From Tilletia caries (lineage: Eukaryota; Basidiomycota; Exobasidiomycetes; Tilletiales; Tilletiaceae), in contig JALUTQ010000005.1 of NCBI GenBank assembly GCA_032718865.1, forward strand, positions 2,418,001 to 2,482,000: a DNA stretch of 64,000 nt, written 5' to 3'. Both the position numbers and the translations under genes were made by a program. The notes beneath the pieces were generated by a model, which worked only from the letters and a program-made list of their open reading frames with translations, was not told the DNA's origin and searched no databases. Below, one piece after another: positions 54,827 to 64,000 of the stretch (its first letter is position 1; each line of letters opens with the position of its first letter).

Positions 54827-56776
54827 TCACGCCCGAATGGTGCAGCCGATGGGAGTCAACACGTCCGAGATCGCCTGGTACGACTCTCCGCCTGGCTTGG
54901 TGCTTTCGATGAACCGCTCGCGCAGGGCAAGCATGCGCTCCTTGCGCTTCTTGAGCTCCGGTGACTCCGCCGCTGCCTCTCGGATCAGGACGCGCTCGAA
55001 CTCAGCTCGGAGGGCTTCAGGAGTTCCCGTGGGTACCGGAATAGTCTCGCCCAGCCCGCTCTTCTGAGGTCCGTCGCGGAAATGGTAGGGGCGATATTCG
55101 GGTGCGCTCGAGCCACGAGTTTCGTAGAGCTGCCAGGCGGCAGGATCCGTTCCAGTTGAGGAGAGCGACGCGACGAACGATTGGTCGACCGAAAAAGGCC
55201 TGGTAGAAGTTTTGGGGCTTCCCTCGTCAGAAAGAGCGGAAAGGGGTTCAATCAGGGAGGGGGAAGAGCTCACCAGTAGATCATGGGTACCGCAGTCCCG
55301 ATGGACTCGCAGGTGCTGTTCCACCCGCCGTGAGTGATGAATGCTCCGAGAGCTTTGTGCCTTAAAACCATGTCCTGAGGCACCCAAGTTGCAGTGGCGC
55401 ACAGACCGGCTTCTTTCGCCTTCTTGATCCGGGCCTCGAGACCAGGGTTCATGATCGCATTGACCGACGCCTGGGACATGACGAACGGTCGCTTGTTCTC
55501 GGTCATCACGTCGATGAAGAGGTCGGCTTGCCAGGGCTCGTTGTATGGCCCGTAAAGCGTACCAAAGCTGAGGTAGAGGACTGAGTCAGGACCATATTTG
55601 TCAAGAGCATTGTCGAGGAAGCTGATGATCTCTTTTTCGGGAGGGCTGAGCGCAGACAGTCGTTCCGGCGAGAGAGGGGTTTCGAGGACAGACGTCGAGA
55701 CGCGAATGTTGGCGCAGTACGTCGGCTTCTTGAGCTGCCCGTCGAAGTAGGACCGCACAAGCTTGCGCGCTCCTGGTTCAAGCCACGAGGCGGAGCAGAT
55801 GATATGGCCGTCGACCTTCAAAGACGTTCGAAGTGACCATCTTTACGAAGCTACGACATAGAAAGTGTGAGCCTCTTGAACAAGTATAACCCTGCCTCAG
55901 GCTTGAGCCACCGTACTCACGCTCCCGCACCTGGTGGACAGGGCAACCGCGTTGGGTTATGCTCGTATTGGTGAATTTGCACGTCTCCAGTCCTTGCAAG
56001 CTCAGGCGCAGCTGAGGCCCAAATCTGTTCAGAAGATGAAGACAAGTAGAGTTTAGCTGTGCCGTCGCTTGAATCAGACTATGAACGCTGTCTTGGTCCA
56101 AAACTGTAACGTACGTCTGCCAGTTCCTGGTCACGCTCCTTTCGGTCTGCTATCGTGTCGAGGGCCTTGTGAAACCGCGAGCCCAGAAGGCCACTTTCCT
56201 CAGGGCCTTAACATGTGAGAGGAAAGTGCATGTGGTGAGCCTTCTCCTCGACCAGCTGGGTTCTGTGTTGGCACCAGACTCACCAAAGTAGTACGTAAAG
56301 TAGTTCAAGGGCATAGTGAAGATCAGAAGGATGGGAACATCGTTGATAGACTTGATGTATTCTCGCTCGTAATCGGTACATGCGTCCACGATGAGCATCG
56401 ACGGGCGGGGAAGGTCCTGAGGCTCGTCATGGATCTTTTTCCAGTATACCGTAAAGGCGACCGACGGAGCTTTGAAGACGTTCACGAAGCTGCCGACCAA
56501 CTCAGGAGGACACTCGTAGTCGTCAGGCGGAGTAATCGAGACAAAATTGATCCGCACACGCACATCCGTGGCCGTGTCAGCGTCCGACGTCGTCTCGGTG
56601 ATCCAGCATTCGAAGGCAGCTTTAGCCTTGTCCGTCAAGTCCGCTGGAAGGAGGAGAGAGATGATCAGGTTCGGAGATCGGATGCAGAGTTCGATGGAGT
56701 AGTGCGTGGCGGCGCGAGCGTGTCCCCAGAAGGCGCCGCCGTAGATGACGACGTGGACGAGATCTTTGGCGGTCAT
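54827..56776 (-). pseudogene. UDP-glycosyltransferase (copy B) with a 2-nt frameshift
   Basis: Full-length paralogue of the gene at the left edge. Exons by homology: 56776-56284 (start MTAKDLVHVV, GAFWGHARAA), 56206-56115, 56024-55921, 55850-55274 and 55198-54827. The signature is intact ([24 protein letters not shown], then DQSF after the last intron). In exon 4 copy A has 30 nt from AACGTC to ATC (NVFKQADGHI), while copy B has 28 (at about 55811-55838), so the frame breaks between NVFE and VDGHI. Downstream the correct frame is otherwise open. Either this copy is a recent pseudogene or it splices differently. It supplies the N-terminal sequence missing from copy A. Confidence 0.8.
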
Positions 56777-57521
56777 GCTGGAATCTGAGATGGGAGTAGT
56801 TCTGGGAAGAAGGAAACGAGGAAAGAGGTGAAGAAGGATCAGCGATCAGCAGGCGGCAGGACAACGCAGTTCTTATACCTTTCGCGAGGCGTGAGGGCGT
56901 ACGATGCCGAACGAACAGCGCCGCCGCAAGAAGCTCGAAGCTCGAAGCTCCAAGACATTATTCTGTGTGCGGGGGCTCGGGGCGTCGGTCAAGTTTAGCG
57001 TGGTCTAGCTTATCCGATGCCGCAATAAATTGTCCCGTTCGAGCTGCTGCGTGCCTGCGCTACTTGTGAGTTGTGGAACACAAGAAAGAAGCAAGGTTCG
57101 CTGGGATGGGACATGGGAAGCGATCTGGAAACCGTATGCCTTCTTGCTTATTCGGCTCCCTCGCGTCCACATGCTCCGCACCGCCCAGCGACCCAAACCA
57201 AGAGACGCTGACTTGACAAGCAAGGCCACTACTACGATGTAGCCCGGAGCCAGGGATGAAGCGGCAAGGGGGGCAGCCGAGGTTGTGATGATGCTGCGAG
57301 CCAAAATAGGTGTATGTGAGTGATTCCGCGAGAGTAGGCTTTGCGCTGTGCAAGCTCCACTCGATAAAAAGACAAAGAGAAGGCAACAATCTCCAGTAAC
57401 GCGTGGCCCCAGAAAGCCAGCGACTTGGCCGAAGACGAAAGAAAGGAGAAGGCCGAAAGCATAGGCTACGTCGAAACCGGGGGATCTGCGTACCTAATAC
57501 CTATCCACCGTCGTCGTTGCT
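56777..57521. other. Intergenic region
   Basis: No gene supported. Probably includes the promoter of glycosyltransferase copy B (right of 56776) and the 3' flank of the TMEM135-like gene. Confidence 0.5.
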
Positions 57522-59783
57522 TTAACGCGGAAACACCGAAGTCATCGATATCCCGCGCGTCGTGCGCTTCGACTTCGAACCAGAGCCCTCCGCCGCTTTA
57601 CTGGCAGCATCCTGCAGCAGTCCTGGATCGAGACTGGACGGGACGCCGATCCCGCCCTGGCGTGGGCCGCAGATGCGGGCAAATGCGGTGCGGATGGGCG
57701 CATCCAGCGCGCGAGGGCGCTCTTCGAACAGGGCTGTCAGGGTTGCGATGCCGAAGGCCATCAGGATCAGATCGCCGTTCCTGAGAGGAAGCAGAATGTA
57801 AGTCAGCTTCACTCGTTCTGTGTTCTGCTAAGAACACCTCTTGACTCACTTGATCGACTTGACCTTCTTCTTCTTGACAGCCAGGTCCCAGCTGCTTTGC
57901 AGACTCAGTCGGCCGACATCTGGAGAGCGACAAGGGCAGGTAGCGGAATGATATGTGAGAATGGAATCAAAATTGTGCAGAGCAGAGTGGCACGACTTAC
58001 AGTTGCCGAGCTCCGAGCGGCGCCGAGTTGGGACCGCCAAGATCCAAGTGGAGGCGATCAGTCCGTTCAAAAAGTATCGGTACCGAGGGATGAACGATCG
58101 AGGCTGTGGAGAGATTCTTTGAGCGTTAGCGCTCCTCTGCACAATATTAGGTATGAGAGATGTGACTCTGGCGAGGAAAAAAACGCACCAGATAGTGCTG
58201 GAAGAAGCAGATCAACGACCACGCGGTGCTGATACTTCCGGTAATCACCGTCGCGCCCTGGATTGTCGCCAGCAAGAAGCGGAAGAGAGCCGTCTCGGGA
58301 TCCTTGGCAACTTTACTCCACGCCAGCACATTACCCAAGGCCGCAAAGCCAGCCACGAACCTGGCGGCACCCCACCACTCGCGCTTCCAGAACTCGGTCG
58401 CGTTCCGCTTGCAATTCGGCTCGGCAGGGTGCATGAGTGCACAGACGAGGGACGTGTGCGCCGGATGGGCGGGGCCGTAGTCGAGCACCGGGTTGATCTG
58501 GCTGAAGTCGGTCGTTGGGTATGGAGATGGGGTGAGTGCGGAGAGGAGCGGGGAGGAGAAGGCCGGGAAGGCGGAGGAGGTCCTGGTGGGTGTGCTGAGT
58601 TGAGCGATGTGGTCGACGATGACGCGTTGGGAAGGCCAGGAGATGGAGGAGGGCAGGTGCTGGGGTCGTGGTGGGGCATACTCAGCAGATCGCGACAGAA
58701 TAAACTTTCCATCTGTGGGTACAGGTCAGTTGTGTCAGTCCTGGCGCATGATCATTCATTACCGACGGGAGGCTTGCTGAATGACTCACAACTTGTAGGG
58801 AAGCAGTCGGAGTGGAAAAGGAACGCATACAGCAGCTGTCCGTTTCCAAGAGCGTACCACAGTGCGCCTCCAATCCAGCGGGGCACCCACTTGATGGTCT
58901 CGGCATCGCTTCTCCGTGCCTCCAGGAATGCCCATCGGATGCCCTGTGTGAAGACCCAGACCGCCAGAGATCGACGAGGAATCGGATCGGAGGGCAGGAA
59001 GGGCAGAGCGGGGATTGAGGCAGAGAGCGCGGCGAGGAAAGGTGGCAGCATGGGCGAGCGCAGCATCCGCCAGAATCGGAGATAGACACGCGTGCGCACA
59101 GAATGCTCTGCCTCGAGTTCCTCCTCCGCTTCGACTTGCTTGTTGGCTGACGAACCGCCGGGCTGGCCGTCGTCCATCTCGTCGAGAGCCCGGAGCGAGT
59201 ACGGCTTGACTTCGGAGATGTTCGCATTGCGGGCTGCGACGGCGGTGATCTGGGAGTTGGAGCGGGCCGCGCGGGCGATGAGCTGGGCACGGATGCGGTG
59301 CATGAACTGGAGCAGGGTGCGGTAGAGGAAGACGTAGAGCCACATGGCGAACGCGGTGCGGGTCGGCACGCGCGACACGACGCCCTTGAGCGCTGCGAGG
59401 GCGGACTTCTTGCGCATGATGAGCGGCAGGAGCGCATCGAGCGCCCAGCCCGCGGTGAGACCGAGAGCACCGGCGCGGAGGGCGTGCCGGGACGTGAGGG
59501 GCAGCATGTCGTCGTCCCTCCAGAAGTTGGCCGTCCGGCTGGGCGGGAAGAGTGCCGACGGGCTCGCGGGCCTCGAGGGTGCGCTGGACTGGACCCCACT
59601 GACAGGCTGGGAGAAGCCGGCCTCGGAGCCCGAGCGGGACCGGTTGCGATTGTGCGGCTGGCGTTTGTTCAGGCTCTGGCTCTGGCTCTGCGCTGGCAGG
59701 CCGCCGATGCCGAGCGACGCCAGACGCTCCCGCAGCGCCTGCACCTCGCCCGGCGTGATCACATACGAACTCGGACTCGCCAT
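57522..59783 (-). CDS. TMEM135-like multi-pass membrane protein
   Basis: Starts MASPSSYVITPGEVQALRERL and ends GISMTSVFPR at 57522. At least five exons: 59783 to about 58798, 58711 to about 58192, about 58104-58002, about 57920-57851 and about 57779-57522. Several hydrophobic segments (GLTAGWALDALLPLI, AFAMWLYVFLYRTLLQ, GALWYALGNGQLLYAF, ARFVAGFAALGNVLAW) alternate with basic loops. The YGKFILSRS motif and the HP-x-x-x-x-C segment (HPAEPNC) resemble fungal proteins annotated with the TMEM135 N-terminal domain. Animal TMEM135 acts in mitochondrial/peroxisomal membrane dynamics; the fungal role is unknown. Assignment rests on pattern memory, so it is moderate. Confidence 0.65.
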
Positions 59784-60132
59784 TTCTTTCTGTCGTTCGC
59801 TGTGAGTGTCGTGCGAAGGTTTCTCTCAAGTTATGGCTTCTGAGCAACATGACCATGACGCTCGGACTCAGGTCCCGGACAGCTCACAGCATGCTGTGTG
59901 CGGGGTTCGCTTCCAGCTTCCAGCTTCCAGCTTCCAAAAGTGGACTCGGCCGAGTCAAGCTGAGGAACAAAGGGAAGCTGCAGAGGCGCGCTCAGACTCC
60001 ACGGCGGTGGACGGTGGCCCAGATGTGCTGGGTGGTGTATTATCTTGTTGTACTGTACAATTGGAGCATGGTGCCCAGGCGTCCGGGTGTCCCAAGAGCC
60101 AGGGACCAAGCATCCGAGGGGAGAGCGCGACA

Positions 60133-63100
60133 TCAATCATCATCCGTCGCATACTCAATCTCCTCATCGTCCCCAACCACAAAGCTGTCCTCCGTGTACC
60201 GGTCGTCCGATCCGTCCATCGGAGCAGGCGCTGCCCGAGAGGTATGTATAGGGTTGCCCTTGGCGTCAAATCCAGCATGGCCGATACCTCCCTCGCCAAA
60301 GATGCCGCCTACGCCGAAGGACCGAGCAGGTCGTTTGAAGGGCGTCAGTGAGTTCTGGGTCCTGAAGAAAGTATCCAGTCCGAACGACCGTATGTCAGTA
60401 AAGCGCAGGAGAACGAGCATGGGAAAGGCAGGAACTCACAGCAACGATTGCGCATAGATCGACCGCTGGTCGTACTTCCGATCCGGGTGCTGCGTAGGAG
60501 TAAAATCGCCCACATGCTCGCGGTCGCTGCTGTCCGCCTCGTCGGTATTAAGCCCTTCGTCATGCTCGTCCCTCTCCCCATGCATTTCCTCGTCCGTGTC
60601 TCGCTCGGCCTCATATGCGAAAAGACCCTTCGAGCTTGGAGAATTGCTGATCAACTTTTTGGGAGCCTTGGATCTCTGGCGAGCGTCCGTCGGGCGGGCA
60701 TCGTCCTGATCTAGGTCCCGCTTCCGCTTTGGCGCAGGTCCCGCTCGGCGCACCGGCGGTGGAGGCATGAGTCCCTCAGGCGCTTGTGAGGGCGACGAAG
60801 ACGAGGGCAAAAATAGACGTTGTGGGGCTCGCTTGCCATCAAAACGACGAGGTTGAACGAGTGGCGCATCATCCTCATCCTCATCTTCGTCTTCGTCCTC
60901 GTCGTCGTGCTCTAGCACGGTCTTGATACGCCGCTTAGAGCTAGACCCGCTCATCGAATCAATGTCAATCCCTTGCTCCGCCGCCATCTGCACCACAAGC
61001 GGGTGAGGCGCTCCCCATCGGGGACTGTCCTGCACCGAGGACATACTCGAAGTTTCGCGCTTCTTCGAACGACGAGAAGTCGACGTCCCGCTCGACGTCG
61101 AGATGACCTGATCCCTGCCAACGCTCGATGACGCCGGCGCCGGCGCAGCGGACGACGCAAAGTCGGTAAAGGGAGAGGGCGTTGGCGATAGTTGCACAGG
61201 TTTCGGTATATAGATAGACTGCGTCCCAAGGGAGGTACGGCCCTTTGGCGCCTGACTCCTTGACGGATCCTTTTGAGCCTTCCCATTCAGCTTCTGCGTC
61301 GATATCTGGTCCAGTATGCTCCAGTCGAACTCGTCATCGTCATCATCGGCGTCCGCGAACTCATCAGCTTCTTCTTCCTCGACCTTGGCGGGGATCTTCA
61401 ACTTCGACGAGGAGGCCGGATTGCGAACTTCGGACGCTTTGAGGAAGCCGAGTATGCTTCCCTGGGGCATGTTCCGCATCGGATCCTTGCGCTCCTTCTT
61501 GACGAGGGCCTTCCCTGCCGGGCGCTTTTGAGACATGTGCAGATGCAGGTTGATAAGTTCCGGATCGAACTCGTGCTGCTCGACGTCTTGCTTGACACAC
61601 GTAGGCTGGATGGTCTTGGGCACCAGTCGTTCCACATCATCGAAGAGCTCACAGGTAATCCCAGCATTGATCTCCTTCTGAACAGTCTTGTAGGAGTCTT
61701 TGCTCTGCTGCCAGTTGTTCTCCTCCTTGCCCTCCGAGAGCAGCACGTAGATCTTGCCATCTCGTTGGCGGCCCGTTCGCCCAATTCTTTGAAGCTGTCA
61801 GATAGGCAGAGGGCTGTGAGCACTATTGCACGACCAATCCTTAAGCTGGCACCTCTCACCATTCGGACAGGATCTTTCTGCGCATCGTAGCACACGATCA
61901 GATCCACTTCTCCAATATCCAACCCTTCTTCGCCAATCGATGTTGCAATGATGACATTCGTCTTGCCAGCTTTGAAGTCTTTGATGATCTATCAGAGTAC
62001 AAGAGCCGCACGTCAGCTCACCGCCCATTCCCACCAGCAATCCATAAGAAAGGCTACTCACCTGCTCTTGCTGCTTCTGGGTGCACCCGCGACTTCCCTT
62101 GGATGAAGCCTGACCAACGAACGAAACAGCCTTTAAGCCATTAGCATTCAAAAAGACGACCAACTCCGCAACGCTCTCGCGGTAATGACAGAAGACCATC
62201 GCCTTGGTCTCCCGCTTCCTCGGCGCAGGCTGGCCCCGGAGCCCATCCCCTGCCGTCCAGTGCGCGATCTCCGCCTGCTCCGTCTCTTCGTCATGGTCGA
62301 CAAAGTGTTGCTGAACCGTGTCGAGCAAGGCCTGCATCTTCGGGTGGACCACCTGATTCGTCTTGGGATCCTTGGCATCTTCGAGGAGGTCCATGATCGT
62401 CTGATACTGCTTGTTCTCCCTGCTGTACAGCTTCCTCTTAGGTCCTTGTGAATTTGCTGCTTTGGACGCAACATCGTAGAACTTGTTGCGGAACATCTCC
62501 ACGGAGTAGATGATCAGCGCTTGCATGCAATCCGCCATGCTTGCGAGCTCAGTGAGACAGGATCGTAGGAAGGGTTTGGCGTCGAACTCTGCCTTCTTGC
62601 TCCTGTCCTTCATTAAGCTGCGGCAGAAGAAGGAGTGTAGTGTCTTGGGATCTGTTCCACTGCGCAGCACGCCTGCACCGATCGCTTTGTCGAGATATGT
62701 CTGTAATTACAAGAGCATCAGGATGGGTCAAAGCAGTGACTGTGGAGCGCGATTGCACAAAACTACACACCCGCATCATTATTCCGAACGCTTCTTGGAT
62801 AGGTCCCACCACTGGGCCTGGTGATACTACAATCCTGTTCTCGACCTGATACACAAAGGGCCCATCAGTGCTGATCTGCCATAAGACTCAAAAATTTGAA
62901 GAATAACTCACTTTCTTGTGCACGTAGGATCGAATATCCAGCGCGTCCTCTGACCGAATCTCAATGTGCCCAATGTGAAGGCTGTCGATGACCTCTTGCA
63001 CCTTTTCTGACTTGCTGCCGGGTGTTGCGGTCAGAGCGAGGACACGGAAGTGGCGATTGTAACGCATGAGATGCCGGACCACACAGCCATACGCGTAGTT

Positions 63101-64000
63101 TCCCGTCGCTCGATGCGCTTCGTCTATCAGACAGAAGGATATATTGAGCGTGTAAGTGATGGCAGAGAAAGGCCCGAAAGGAGAGAGGATTGCTACGTAC
63201 CCACGACAAGACATACAACATCTCTTGGGTCGCATGATGAAGACATCAGGTCGTTTTCGAATGTCTGTGGAGTCATGTAGAAGATTCGCTTCGTTTGCCA
63301 CTGCAAGAGGAAAAAGCGTTCAGCAGTAAGCCAACAGCAGTTCCAACGCATCGAAAGGCGTGACTGTCAACTGACCTCGTCGCCGCGCATTCGTTTTTTG
63401 GTGGAACCGGTCAGCTCGATAGCTTGGTCCCATGGAAGTCCACAGATTCCATGGCAAGCGATCTGTTGCTGCGATACCAAGGGCCTCGTTGGCGCCACGA
63501 AGATGACTGCGGAGTCATGAGCCAGAGAAGGGGGAAGTGAGACTTCGCAACAAGGATGAGCGCCAGACGAGGTACCTACTCTTCCCTTCTGGAAACCAGC
63601 GATAGAAGTTGAGAATCACCACAGCTGCGATGAACGTCTTTCCCAGCCCTGTAGGTAATGCGACAAGGACGTTGCTGAACAGAAGAACACACCCTCAGTA
63701 AGTGTGAAGCAGGTACATCGCCAACCCTCCAATTTCCAAGCTGAACTCACTTGAACAACGCTTTTTGAACAATGTTGAACTGGTAGTCACGGAAAGACTT
63801 GTTTGTCGGGTAGACCCACGTCTTGGCGGCCTCTTCGTCGATACGCAACTTCATCGGAGCCGTCGCACTAAGATCGAAAAGGCAGATGTGCGTCAGAATC
63901 GTTCCCTCCCGCCATGTTCAGTTTCAAAAAATAGATCAAAGAACTCACCCCGCTGCGGCTAAGGGCTTATGACCCTTTTCGTCATCGTCGCTGTCGTCGG
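60133..64000 (-). CDS. MPH1: Mph1/FANCM-type DNA helicase, 5' end outside the window
   Basis: SF2 helicase acting on D-loops and stalled forks. Reading right to left: [18 protein letters not shown], Walker A block [55 protein letters not shown] (DEAH box), [10 protein letters not shown] (motif III), then after a spacer [33 protein letters not shown] (motif V) and [12 protein letters not shown] (motif VI). The C-terminal ~450 residues are acidic and disordered with basic patches, ending [10 protein letters not shown] at 60133. It is split by many short introns. The N-terminus (before TWVYPTN) lies right of the window. All motifs are intact. In yeast Mph1 works with the MHF histone-fold complex and the Smc5/6 complex. 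Confidence 0.93.

Larger units (their letters stand above)
53025..56550. repeat. Right arm (B) of the inverted segmental duplication
   Basis: Inverted counterpart of 1-4990, starting at GTGCACAGACGGGCACAGAC. It contains F-box(+) and glycosyltransferase(-). It is shorter than arm A because the block equivalent to 2140-3545 is missing. Beyond 56550 the comparison cannot be made, since arm A leaves the window. Confidence 0.9.

Noticed and set aside
58682..59856. Alternative long minus-strand frames overlapping the TMEM135-like gene
   Set aside because: Only the frame starting at 59783 gives hydrophobic segments that continue across splice junctions; the others are Arg/Ser/Pro-rich shadows.

Overview
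This is a eukaryotic nuclear window, almost certainly from a basidiomycete fungus. Genes are split by many short GT-AG introns, coding DNA is moderately GC-rich, and the recognisable products are fungal (Mph1/FANCM helicase, EB1/Bim1, Yos1, Prm10/ThrE-type transporter, RasGEF, alanine aminotransferase, NDC10_II/GCR1_C Crypton-type recombinase). I cannot name the genus from sequence alone. No rRNA, tRNA, CRISPR array or bacterial-type operon was found.

Layout. (1) 1-4990 and about 53025-56550 are two arms of an inverted segmental duplication, facing each other across about 48 kb. Each carries a UDP-glycosyltransferase gene and an F-box gene. The left arm also carries a beta-carbonic anhydrase, of which the right arm keeps only the last codons. 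The left glycosyltransferase reads cleanly, while the right copy has a 2-nt frameshift. (2) 5.6-28 kb is a gene graveyard full of transposons. It holds relics of MSH2, an NmrA-like protein, a UGO1-like mitochondrial carrier, a zinc alcohol dehydrogenase, a multi-exon Crypton-type tyrosine recombinase and a possible retroelement fragment. Non-autonomous DNA transposons sit in and between these relics. Three copies of one hAT-like family, one copy of a related family and one copy of a third family keep 8-bp target duplications (one of them damaged). A fourth, Tc1/mariner-like element has 129-bp terminal repeats. (3) 28-64 kb is ordinary gene-dense euchromatin: alanine aminotransferase (-), a giant Ras-like/RasGEF protein (-), a small secretory or membrane protein (-), YOS1 (+), EB1 (+), a Prm10/ThrE-like transporter with a very long N-terminus (+), duplication arm B, a TMEM135-like membrane protein (-) and the 3' part of MPH1 (-, running off the right edge). 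Two further inverted-repeat elements occupy intergenic space here.

The genes are not an operon or an obvious cluster. The most notable content is the decayed MSH2 gene split by a cleanly inserted hAT-like element, the family of TAAGG-ended elements with dense CGGAG subterminal motifs, the asymmetric inverted duplication, and the fusion of a degenerate Ras-type G domain to a RasGEF.

Exon boundaries were chosen by eye from GT/AG sites and conserved protein sequence. No alignment or database search was run.
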